DNA of 64,000 bases from Diphasiastrum complanatum (Eukaryota; Streptophyta; Lycopodiopsida; Lycopodiales; Lycopodiaceae). Positions 24,211 through 34,096 of this stretch are shown in pieces (within the stretch, counting starts at the first letter, position 1; each line of letters opens with the position of its first letter). Both the position numbers and the translations under genes were made by a program. The stretch covers positions 1-64,000 of the forward strand of contig MU832540.1 of assembly GCA_029204225.1 (NCBI GenBank), given 5' to 3'. The notes under the pieces are model-generated. The model did not search any database and was not told the DNA's origin. It saw only the letters and a program-made list of their open reading frames with translations.

Positions 24211-24647
24211 TGTTGGCTGATTCTGACGAATCCCCAAGATACTGAGACAGAGCAACTCAAGAGCACCTCTCACCTTAGACTGAGGAGGTCTCTGAGAAGA
24301 TGAAACGAATGAAGACTGAAAGCCGAGTATGAGAGCCGAGAAATACTAGTAGTAATGACAAGCAAGAACTGTGTAAGCTCATGGTGAATCTCGAAAGATG
24401 GAATGACCATGTAGGAACTAGTATTTCTAGGCAAATGTAATAAATGCAAGTAGACCCCTCTTAAAAAAAGTAGAGTGGGCCACCTTTTGATGGTGACCTC
24501 TAGTGGAGAGCATTATTCCACTTGTAATTTGTGAAATGTGGAAATTCCACTAGGATGCCACCTAAGGAGCTCTCTTGCTTATTTAAAAGACTCTCTCTTT
24601 GTGAAGAGGAGCCTTTTGAATGTATTGTCAAGTTCTCTTGAGCAAAT
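24211..24647 (+). repeat. LTR-B copy 1, 3'-truncated
   Basis: Starts TGTTGGCTGATTC and matches LTR-B copy 2 (from 25263) at most positions over about 435 bp, up to GAGCAAAT. There copy 2 continues with AAAGAAGATCC while this copy switches to unrelated sequence. A primer-binding-site-like string follows at 24664-24677. Confidence 0.8.
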
Positions 24648-25262
24648 CTCCTCACCCAACAAGTGGTTGTCAAAGCTCGACATTGTAAGGATCCAAGGCT
24701 GCAACTATAGAACTATCAGTGCCTTCACCCTTCCACCAGGCCTTCATCATGTTTCTCCCACCAAATTTTTGATGGATGAGTCCACCCCCTTGAGACTGAT
24801 AATCGAAGTTTGTGCAACCTGCAGATCGAAGGTTTTCTTTAAGGTTGGGACTTCGACTGAGCAAAGAACTGTGGAGACACCCAGAAGCAAATGGAGGATA
24901 CAGACCTCCCATAAATTAGAACCTGCCAAGAAACCAAAGATGAAACCGTCAATGGCAGATACAAGTGGTAAGAAAGAAGACATGCGAGAAGCACTCATGC
25001 ATGCAGAGTTGTGAAGCTATTGAGAGCTCTCCAAATTTTGAGAATGTCAACCCATTACAACAATAAGACATTCTGACTAAATTGCAACAATTTGCGAAAA
25101 CAGTTTTTGATAAAGACTGACAACAATAAGCACTTGGTTTTATGCAAGCGAACGAGGATCTACGCTTTTCCAAGTGCCGCTCGAAGACGCCAATGCAGAA
25201 GCGGAGCGACATCGTCCAATATGAGTTGCAGTGGGCCCTGTAACACATTAGGGGTGAGATGA
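24648..25262 (+). mobile_element. Short internal region of an LTR-B deletion derivative
   Basis: Bounded by LTR-B copies 1 and 2. At 24664 it reads TGGTTGTCAAAGCT, an imperfect initiator-Met primer-binding site. The 3' end (25080-25262, with AAGCGAACGAGGATC, TTTTCCAAGTGCC and ATTAGGGGTGAGA) matches 50290-50406 just before LTR-B copy 3. It is therefore the shared 3' internal end including the likely polypurine stretch. The roughly 600-bp interior retains a Lys-rich frame (24747-25014) and no pol, so it is a non-autonomous deletion derivative. Confidence 0.6.
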
Positions 25263-26006
25263 TACTGGCTGATTCTGATGAATCCCCAAGATATTTGGAC
25301 AGAGCAACTCAAGAGCACCTCTCACCTTAGACTAAGGAGGCATCTGAGAAGACGAGACGAACGAACATTGAGAGCCGAGAAATACTAGTAGTAATGACAA
25401 GCAAAAACTGTGTAAGCCTCATGGTGAATCCCGAAAGATGGAATGACCATGTAGGAACTAGTATTTCTAGGCAAATGTAGTAAATGCAAGTAGACCCCTC
25501 TTAAAGAAAGTAGAGTGAGCCACCTTTTGATGGTGACCTCTAGTGGAGAGCATTATTCCACTTGTGATTTGTGAAATGTGGAAATTCCACTAGGATGCCA
25601 CCCAAGGAGCTCTCTTGCTTATTTAAGAGACTCTCTCTTTGTAAAGAGAAGGTTTTTGAATGTATTGTCAAGTTCTCTTGAGCAAATAAAGAAGATCCTC
25701 CACGAGTTCTTGATGATTGCTAAGCTCCTTGTTCATGGCAATGTTCTTGAGTGAAGTTTCTATGAGCATGCTTGTTTTTCTTTGTGTTGTGGAATAACTA
25801 GGTTCTTGTTTTCTCTCTTGCTTAGTTGTGGATTAGAATTTATTTCTTGTTTGTGGAATAAGGTAGGAATCAGCATTCAAGTAAACTAAATAGGCTAGAA
25901 ATGTGGCATAAATCTTTCATATCCTCTAACATTCTAGTTTTTGATGTTCTTGGGATGTCCAAGAATCAAAAGACTGGTTGGTTTCTTGATTCTTGGACTT
26001 CTAACA
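25263..26006 (+). repeat. LTR-B copy 2
   Basis: About 744 bp. Similar to copy 1 in its first 425 bp and to copy 3 (50407-51150) over its whole length, including AAAGAAGATCCTCCACGAG and GTAAACTAAATAGGC. It ends near CTAACA at 26006, although similarity to copy 3 continues a little further, so the right edge is approximate. Confidence 0.75.
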
Positions 26007-26199
26007 TGCTGTAGATTAGTTCTTGTTCCTTGTTTTGTCAAATTATGCAAGTATAGTAGTGCTTAGGATATGATTTCAGTTCATTTTGCAGCAAAGTAGA
26101 AGTAGGAATCCATCGTTGTTCAACTGAGCAGTAACGTAGATCATTTGTTGAATGCATTGGCTTGTATTTTGGTTGATTATGCATGTGCATTTACTATAA

Positions 26200-27440
26200 T
26201 TAAGATGAAACTGAGCATGCAGATTGAGAGACTGTTAAAAGAGCCCTTATTACATGGTTCAAACCTTGGAAGTTTATGGAAGACCCTTTCCTACTTTTAA
26301 GTAAAATTAAAATGGGAAAGTGGGAAATGGTTTGAGATTACATTGAACGGGTAAAACGCCTCAGATCTGAGTGTGAACCTGAGCTGATTAATGAAAATGC
26401 CATGATTATGTAGTTTCTGTCAGGTTTACCTTAAAGGATCAGACGTGAGCTGAAACGCCATAATGAGTACGCACTTTTGCAAAATGCTATGGCTGATGCA
26501 ATTTGGGAGGAAGATGAAGATTCAGACGATGAGTCGAATATCAGTATATTGCCTTATACAGCAGGATAGACCACTACGACATCCACCACTATTACACCAT
26601 CGAATGTCAATGCTACTACAGAAATGATGCCCAGTGAGTTCGAGAAACTCGGGAAGAACCAGCAGAAACAGATGGAAAAGTTGTAGTCGCAATTTGATGC
26701 GAAGATCAAAGCATTGGAAGATTTTCATGGACAAGCGAAGAAGGAACCTGAGAAGTTTGCAAAGACTTTTCCTACTAGGGAAAATGTCTGGTGTTCAATT
26801 TGTACAAGAAATCACACAGTGAATGAGTGTTCTCAATTGAAAAAATAAATAGAAATCAGTATATGCCATTTCTGTAATTCTTCTGATCATGAGACTATTT
26901 TTTGCAACTTCAATCCTCAGATAATTCAGCAACGGTATGCCTAGATGGGATATTGAGAACCACATTATGGAGAAAATCCAGCAGCTAGACCTCAACAATC
27001 TGCTCTTGGATACCCGGAATGGTTAGCCTTACTTGCCCCACAAAAGCACCTCGCTCCTCCTGCCAATTTGATGGAACCAGAATCTTACAGAAGTGCCGAG
27101 CAATGGAACTATAGTAATGATCAAGAAGGTGGATCTTCATAACAATATGCTATTTATGTTGCCGTGCAACAACAAGCATCTAGAAACTGGACCAGAGCAC
27201 CACTTGGATGCTTTGCATTTGGAGAAAATCACAGAGTTGCAAAATGTCCAAATAAAGAAAAATTTGTACCATTCTGTCGTGACTATGGTTATGGGCATTG
27301 CTATAAGGAGTGTCCAGCAAAAATGAAGCCACCACCGGCTACAGCTCCTATAAATTTGACAACAATCAAACAAAGACTAATAGCTCAGAATAAACCAAGT
27401 GTACCCTTGATGGTGGTCACCAGAGCACAGAAGTAGAAAG
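26200..27440 (+). pseudogene. Gypsy-type gag with several zinc knuckles
   Basis: Plus-strand capsid-like sequence (YIERVKRLRSECEPELI near 26340, RIRRELKRHNEYALL near 26440) runs into an acidic stretch and a Gln/Lys-rich helix. Knuckle motifs follow: CSICTRNHTVNEC near 26790 and CHFCNSSDHETIFC near 26865. After a spacer there are two degraded ones, CFAFGENHRVAKC near 27210 and CRDYGYGHCYKEC near 27280, where a Cys has become Phe or Tyr. In-frame TAG/TAA codons at several places make it a pseudogene, though one frame is largely kept. Four knuckle-like motifs is more than the one or two usual for gag. The protease follows at 27950. Confidence 0.7.
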
Positions 27441-27540
27441 AACCGGTAGTAGATCTAGTACCTGCTGATTCTATACCATTAACTGATATATCAACAGCAT
27501 CTGGAGTCTATCCAAATCTTCATACTGTAAAAAGAAGATA

Positions 27541-28510
27541 TCGGGATATGAGGCAATGGATTAAACATCTGCAAGAAGAAGAGGAGCTTGAAGCTGCTAG
27601 AGCAACAGCCGAAGTTCGTGTGCAGTCACCGAAAAATTCACATACAAATATGAATGTTCAGTTGCATCATCATGAAGAACCCTTCAAGATGACTGAACTG
27701 GAAGCACTGCAAATAGAACTTCTCATGAATATTTTGTCTAGTAAGATCAATATTTCATTGGGAGAGTTGCTGAAGTTGGTTCCAAAAGTAAAAGAAGTAT
27801 TAGCGTAGAAGTTAACTCAAATCGAACCAGAAGTCCATTAGGAACCATTTTTTTGTACTGGATTTGAAGAATCTAATGAAGTACTCCATGTCGGAGCAGC
27901 TTGGGAAAGTGAACAAAAAAATATTACTCAACCGATATAGCATAGACAATTTCCTAATGAAGTAGTTGTGATAGATGGCAGTTCGAGAGTTAACCTGATT
28001 TTTACAAAGCTATGTGCAAAATGGGGTCTTACAAAGATAAATCCTGTGACTTTTGCCATTAACCTAGCTAATCAAATGACAGTTCGTCCACGAGGAATGG
28101 TTGAAGATATACCTGTCAGAATTGCCAGAGTACAGTTCGTCATTACTTATGTAGTAATGGACTTACCAGAAGCACTAAATGTCTACCGAGTCCTATTGGG
28201 ACGCCCACGGTTACGAGTTGCGCAAGTAATTCATAACTGGAGTATTGGGAAAATCACTTTTGAAAATCGTGAATGTGCAGTCAAGGTTGATCCTACAACT
28301 TGGACTATCAAACCAGTGATTCAAAAAGAGGATGATGATTCATCAACAACGGATCATACTTGTGACCGACCAGAGAAAAATTTGGGAGTTCATTACGATT
28401 CTCAAACCGATACTGTCAACTGGAATGAAGCTCTTGCAACGATTGACTGTACAACAAGATATATGTGTCAACAAGATAATCAGTCAGATTGGAACGAGAT
28501 TTAATTATTG
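27541..28510 (+). pseudogene. Gypsy aspartic protease domain with upstream spacer
   Basis: The spacer (27548-27808) is Glu/Leu-rich. From 27968 the retropepsin reads VVIDGSSRVNLIFTKLC, where the catalytic Asp sits in D-G-S. VRPRGMVEDIPVRIA follows, and the late motif VLLGRPRLRVAQVIHNW near 28190 corresponds to the family's 'ILGRPWL...'. Beyond 28300 the sequence is acidic and unstructured. Strikingly, the next 2 kb has no RT, RNase H or integrase but an unrelated ORF. Stops at 27810-27950 separate it from the spacer. Confidence 0.7.
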
Positions 28511-28610
28511 GATTGAACTTTTGATACACCGATCACTTTTTCATTGAATGTGCTGAATGTAGCATGGATATCAACGGAACCTAAATCCGATTGAAGATGA
28601 ACTCATTCTT

Positions 28611-30195
28611 GTGAGTCATGCCTTGACTTATGATGACAATGCAGAACTTACTGATGAGCAAATTCTAAATCATATGGATCCGACCAGATTTGGAGTGTGT
28701 AATATTCCTGATGAACCAACAGTAAAACTGCCAAAGGCAGTTATATTGAAGGAAGACAGGATTATAGGGTCAATGATGAAGAAACAAGCCACGTAACATG
28801 AAGCTAAATTTGAAGCTGATAAGAAGGCAGCACAACAATTGGCTGATCGCCTATAAGAATATGTTAGCTCACTGCAAAATGCGCTTACATCTACCCAAGA
28901 TCAGGTGGACAAGGCCATGCAGGATGCAAAGCAACAAGTGCAGCTATTCCAGGGTCAACTGCAAATGTCTTACCAAGATCGCACACATCTCCAAGGTGAA
29001 TTGGATGCGACCACCCTTGAGCGTGATGTGTATCTACAAATGCAAATACCTGATCATCCGGTAACTCCAACAGAGATCGCATATTTGTTTAAAAAGGTTG
29101 AAACCTACAAAGTGGCTCTTCAAGGATTCCAAGGCCACTTTGACAGATTCAAAGGTACAGCTTCAACTGAGTTGGCAAAGGCTAAAGCAACCATCAACGC
29201 ATATGGAAAGGCTGCCACTCAGGTGCTGGAAGCTGGGCCTCAAATATCAGTTTCGGTCATGCCGCAATTCTCCCCTCCGCACCAAGTTGATGCACCTATG
29301 GATACATGGTTGGATTCGGGCATGGGCCAAGGTGGAGCCCCTGAAGTTGAAGAACAACAGCCACTTCCACAGGTAGTGCAACCGGGTCCATCTTCATCAA
29401 GGACCACATTGTTGTTCAGAAGACCAATTAGCGTCAAGGACCAGATTCAGAGCTTTTTAGCACAACATCCTCATGAGTCCTCGTGTGGTGGTTGGGTCCT
29501 TAAGTTTAATACCTCTGAAATAGAGGCCGACAATGAATTGGATAAAATACTCACATTGAGAGAGCAGCCAGCTTGGAGAGTTACAGTTTTTGAGAAAACT
29601 CCAGAATCTATCAGGAGTTATGTGGCCAGCCCTCGCCAATTGCGCGTAGATCCATATTATGTACCGATGCCGCGCATGAATAAGTGGAAGGATTTGGGAT
29701 TGGCCATGGACAAAATTACTATCCATACGCCAAACTGGCCAATCATCCACCAACCTTTCAGTTGGAAAATTTTAGTGGATTTTCACCGGGCACTACAAGC
29801 ATACCAGCAGGAGTATATACACTCTCTCGATCCAACAATGAGGTAGTCAACGCTTTTTGCGAAAGACTTGACTCTGTTGGCATCTGTGGCATCGAGATGG
29901 GATGATTGTCTTTCTCCTTTGGCATTCGATCCAAATAAGCCAATGGCCTCAGAAAGCATCAAGGATCAGTTGCATGTGGCTCGACTGTATTTCCGTGCCG
30001 CAATGATGGGAGTCTCCTGGTAATCTCGATTCACATTCTGGACAACTTCAAAGTGGATTGCTGGTGCCCACCGTTGTTTTTTGCTGCACAATTTAGATTT
30101 CAACACTACCCAACTCGATTTCATGGAGAAGGTGCGGTATCATTTAATAAAGATTCGACGTGAAGCAAATAAAAGTCCACAGTAACTGCATCTCA
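28611..30195 (+). pseudogene. Retroelement accessory ORF, copy 1 (unknown C-terminal domain)
   Basis: Starts about MSHALTYDDNAEL. After two stops near 28796-28856 a 313-residue open frame runs 28905-29846. It consists of a Gln-rich coiled coil (KAMQDAKQQVQLF to about residue 130), a Pro/Gln linker, then a globular C-terminal region with PAWRVTVF, SPRQLRVDPYYVP, MNKWKDLG and HTPNWPIIHQPFSW. After a stop the similarity to copy 3 continues (DDCLSPLAFDPN, VARLYFRAAMM) to about 30195, just before the polypurine tract. Related regions occur at 44560-44845 and 49590-50235. I do not recognise the domain. It occupies the place where pol would be expected downstream of gag and protease, so it is probably carried by a non-autonomous element family. 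Confidence 0.65.
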
Positions 30196-30223
30196 CAGGT
30201 GTCGTGAGACCGCCACCAATTTT

Positions 30224-31015
30224 GGTGGGGGATATTGTTGGAGGGTTTGTGGATCCCAAGGCAATCCTAACCCTAGTTAACAAGTGAGAGGGATTTGGCA
30301 CCCTGCGTGTGTAAGTCCAACCCGATGATCACATAGTTATTTGATTAGTTATAAGTCAATAAAAAGACTTTAGGCCTTTTTTGCGGGACTTTTAATGTCG
30401 CAGGGCCTAAATGTCAAGTTAATGAATAAAGTTGGGTTTCCCTCCAATTTGGATGGTTCCCACTCTTTTTTAAATTTGCATAATTAGGGAGGCAAAAATG
30501 GACCAATAGGATTTAGAAGCCAAGGTCCTCCTCTCTACTATAAAGAGGGACCAACTCGAGTTCTTACACATGTACATATCTTCATTTCAATAAAGCAGAT
30601 TGGTTCTCTTGTGAAATGAATTTATGAATGTCCTTGCTCTCTATCACTTTTCCTACATCTCTCATGCTTTTAATGAGTTTTGCTAATTGTTGGATCTGAT
30701 TGTTGTTGGGATTGCATGTTTTTATACTTTTTATGAGAGAGAAAGGGAGAGAGAGAAAGAGTAAGCTATCTTCATTGTGTATCTAGTGTTAATGGATGTA
30801 GTGTTAATGCTTAGGGTTAATGGATGTTAGAGTTAGATTTGGATCTTCTATTCATGCTGAAATCTGAACTATACTATCGCTCTCATGGGAGCATCCACGC
30901 GTGACAACTAACTTCATCTCCTCGATGCTAGATTGATTAGATCTTGGGGTGAGGATAGGCAAGGAAAGAAACCCACTACAGAGTAATAACTCCCACGTGG
31001 GTTTTGTAACAGGGA
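30224..31015 (+). repeat. Polypurine tract and 3' LTR
   Basis: GGTGGGGGA at 30224-30232 is followed by TGTTGGAGGG at 30236, the usual polypurine tract and LTR start. Inside are a TATA-like CTATAAAGAGG near 30538 and an A-rich signal AATAAAG near 30589. The right end is not certain: no TCCAACA terminus is visible, and TAACA near 31006 is one candidate. This LTR does not match LTR-B, so the element lacks a visible matching 5' LTR. A GA-rich patch sits at 30733-30763. Confidence 0.55.
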
Positions 31016-31108
31016 GACCCTAGAAATTTCGCACTACTCCTTCATACTGACGGTTTTCAAACATCACGCACGACACAAAAGGACTGTTATGTGATAGAGT
31101 TGTGACCG

Positions 31109-31759
31109 TTGAATGCGGGAAAAAGCTCATGTGTGGATATTCTACCAGTTATATTTATTCCACTTAGTTGCAAGAATCTTATACGCACTGTGGATGGTGC
31201 ATTTGCTGTATTTTTACAACCCTTGATTTTTGACCTTGAAGCTCTCTTTTGTGATGGATTGGATGTACAATACAATTATCCGCTCGATCTTATATTTGGC
31301 TATAATGTGATGGCCTCGATGACAAGGAATTGCACACTACGTGCAACGTTAATGATAGCAACTAGGGAACATCCAGCGCAATGCAAACTCGGGCTTTTCA
31401 AAGATGGTGGACAAGCATTTTGTCGACGGGACATGGCAAGAGCTACTCTTGACCCACGAGGGGATGGCTTTATTGGACGCTATGTTTATGATGGCAATAG
31501 GTGCCAAGCTAGGTATCCACCCCCTAAACGAACAATCAATGAAATGGTAGAGGCTCTATGCAATGCAAAGAAGACATCATCCCGAGGCAACAAAGATGAA
31601 ATTCTAAAAGGTGTAGGGTTGTCTGGAGAATCTATATTTTGGAGATTGTATGATCTATATGGTTTCAATCCATTAGGAGATATTAGAACTCAAAATGGGC
31701 CCTTTGTCAAGATGCTGTTTTTGACTTCGCACGCTTTCAACACTTATGTGTCCCAATGA
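31109..31759 (+). pseudogene. Transposase-like fragment (tnp2/Plavaka-like), N-terminal part
   Basis: 216-residue open frame. It contains LRATLMIATREHPAQCK, LFKDGGQAFCRRD, GRYVYDGNRCQARYPPP and GLSGESIFWRLYDLYGF. Order and style (small Cys pair, 'GxSG.S..W.LYDLYGF.P..D') resemble the region before the catalytic D.MH motif in tnp2-type cut-and-paste transposases. The D.MH itself is not present: the frame reads NGPFVKM instead. A matching C-terminal portion of such a protein lies at 40745-42230 on the same strand. The first Met is not a confident start. The family assignment is from memory of motif style only. Confidence 0.4.
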
Positions 31760-32119
31760 ATGGTGTCCATCTGTGACGAACTGTAACAGTGGTTGACGGA
31801 TGGAAATTGTATTTAACTTTCTTGGCCAAATTTTTGTGATTTTCAAATATCCCGCCGGGCAGAACAAACAATTGTGATTGGACCACAATTACTGCCCGAA
31901 TACTCTTATGCTGCCCGTAATTGTTCACTCGAGGTTGATTTGACGTCAATATTCATAAACTGTGGTTAACTAATCCTTGTAGTTGAGAAACTTCTTGTCA
32001 TTCATAGGTATACCTCTCATTTTCTTCAGTCTATCTCTCATTTTCTTGTCATTTTTAAGTTTACCTCACAATCTCTACATTCTCTCCGATCTCAACTTGC
32101 GTACTCGTATTTTCAAATA
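31760..32119. other. No supported gene
   Basis: AT-rich, no coding signal. It carries short self-complementary AATTGTG/CACAATT words near 31870-31895. Confidence 0.4.
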
Positions 32120-33510
32120 ATGGCTACACATAATCAGAGACCAAGAGGAACCATTGATGCAATCAATATTTGCAATGAAAAAAATGCAGAAGATCAATGG
32201 ATACCAAGAATATATCGAAAATATCAATGGATCCTAATGCATCCCTCTGCAAAAGGCTCATTCCAAAAAAGAAAAAGATCGAATAACATATATAGAAGCT
32301 CTTGGAAAGGCAGGATAATGGATTTTAAAGTATCACCTGCCGATCAATCTATCACGGAAGTTTTAGTTCAACATGCTTATCTTCACAATGAGCTCAACAT
32401 TCATGATCTGAATCCAAATGATAGAAGGAAATGCAATTGTAAATTTTCAGATTCAATGTCTTTATATTTATCATTGTCTTTAAATTATATTTTTCTTGAG
32501 ATGTTTTTGCTGGTTTTGTAGATTTGTATCCATCAAGTTTCTTTGAATGACAATCAGTTCAATCGATTGCAGGAATAATTGATGTCATACATTCGGATAT
32601 CGGTATTTTACAATATAAAGGTCATTCTCCAAAATCACTTTTAGACTCAGGAGTTTTTTATTATGATCACACATATTTTCCTGATAAAAATGGTTTAGTT
32701 GGTAGATTAGAGCCATATCCTCTACCAGATTTTTTGAGTGACGAATGGATTTCTCCTGATGCAGCAATTTCAAAAAGTTTTTGATCTAGGCTATATATTA
32801 ATATTCAGAGTATATTAAAATGCAGCACTGGATCAAAGAATAATAGATTAAGTTGGTATCTACCTTTTACAATTTTTGTTGATTTTTTTTCCAAATGCAA
32901 TGTTCGGAGAATGAAAACAATGTTTATTTGTAAGGACTTGAGTGCTGATATAATCGCCGAGTTGTTGGATGATGATTGGGATACAAAACAAAATCAGCAA
33001 GTTGAGTGCAGCATATGTTACTCATCCATGACATTTAGATATCACATCGAAAAGCAAATGCTCACTTTGTTGCTGTATTATAGAAGATGGATTGAATGCA
33101 AAAATGTTTGGAAGCCACTTGATCAAGATTTTGGTATAAACCCTCAAGAGCAACTTTAGATAACAGTGAAAAGAAATGACAACATTCTTGCAAAGGTTGA
33201 AGTCGAGGAAGATTGGTGTCTCAATCACATTCGATCAGAATTAGACATGTTGCAATTCGATCTACCTCAGTACCATCAATTTCGATTGAATGGTGTAAAG
33301 GTACGTTATGCCATATAAAAATATTCCTTTTTTTCTATTTCTAAGTGAATCAGTTTCATAAAATATATAACTAAACAATTTCTCTTGTGCAGGTAAGAGT
33401 AAGGCATGAAGAGAATATAAAATACAAAGACATTGGAACATCCATCGAAATTGAAGATCCACAGATTATGAACTATGGAATTTTGTATTATGTAATACAA
33501 TTTTTTGTAT
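32120..33510 (+). pseudogene. Unrecognised multi-exon gene, decayed
   Basis: Plus-strand blocks look like exons. Block 1 (32120-32430, MATHNQRPRGTIDAI... NDRRKCN) ends near a GTAAAT donor. Block 2 follows a CAG acceptor at 32571 (GIIDVIHSDIGILQYK, PLPDFLSDEWISPDA). Block 3 (32911-33159, MKTMFICKDLSADII) continues past a TAG as ITVKRNDNILAKVEVEEDW to LNGVK at a GTACGT donor near 33300. Block 4 begins VRVRHEENIKYKDIG after TTGTGCAG near 33392. Stops at 32782 and 33158 break it. I do not recognise the protein. Block 3-4 has a beta-rich look ending in 'LNGVKVRV'. It faces the protease gene at 34.1-35.7 kb tail to tail. Confidence 0.4.
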
Positions 33511-33594
33511 ACATCATTTAAGAATATATATGAACCACTTTTTCTATGAGGCTCATTCATTTCTATGATCTCCATTTCCATGGTGCAAAACACA

Positions 33595-33697
33595 ATGTAA
33601 TTGCAACTACATAATATGAGTTTTCAATAGCAAGATTCATTGTCTCCTGCAGGAAATGCACTATTTCCATTGGGGAGACCTTCAGTCACTTGAACTC
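33595..33697 (-). pseudogene. Partial duplicate of the protease gene's last exon
   Basis: The minus strand reads LKVSPMEIVHF, then AIENSY, closely similar to PKVSPMEIMHF and IENSYP in the last exon at 34097-34290. Nucleotide similarity covers about 60-100 bp in the same orientation. It carries a stop and no intact splice site was seen. Confidence 0.55.
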
Positions 33698-33791
33698 CAA
33701 TTGAACGCTTGCCCTTGTTGAAGTCTCGTATATATCGGTTGTATTTTTGGTCTTCATTGTCTTGGTATGTATTGCCCTTGTCTTGGCATAT

Positions 33792-33915
33792 TTGGATATG
33801 TTCAGATGATGATCTGATCAAAGCTTTGCTACGACAAATCTAAGTGAACTAATGTTGCATGTTTGGATTGGTTGTGGCAAAGGTTTGATCAGATCATCAT
33901 TCTGAACTTATCCAA
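33792..33915. mobile_element. Foldback (long inverted repeat) element, MITE-like
   Basis: The left arm 33792-33843 and right arm 33863-33915 are imperfect reverse complements, including the near-perfect core GATCTGATCAAA/TTTGATCAGATC. The 19-bp loop is 33844-33862. Weaker pairing extends outward to about 33755 and 33955. There is no coding capacity. No clear terminal target duplication was identified. Confidence 0.7.
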
Positions 33916-34096
33916 AAAAAAGACCATGGTAAAGGCAAGGCAGACCAAGGCTATGAAACACAAACATGTCGAAAAACAGTAGAAATTGAAGATGAATGAA
34001 TCATAACCTGAATTGATAAGAGGAAAAAAAACATGTAAGAACAACCATAGTAAAACTGTAAGAATATTTCTATTAAAAAAATTTGTACATGTGTCT

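Noticed and set aside
24538-25014. 158-residue plus-strand ORF as a host gene
   Set aside because: It begins inside LTR-B and ends in the conserved 3' internal region of that family, so it is element sequence.
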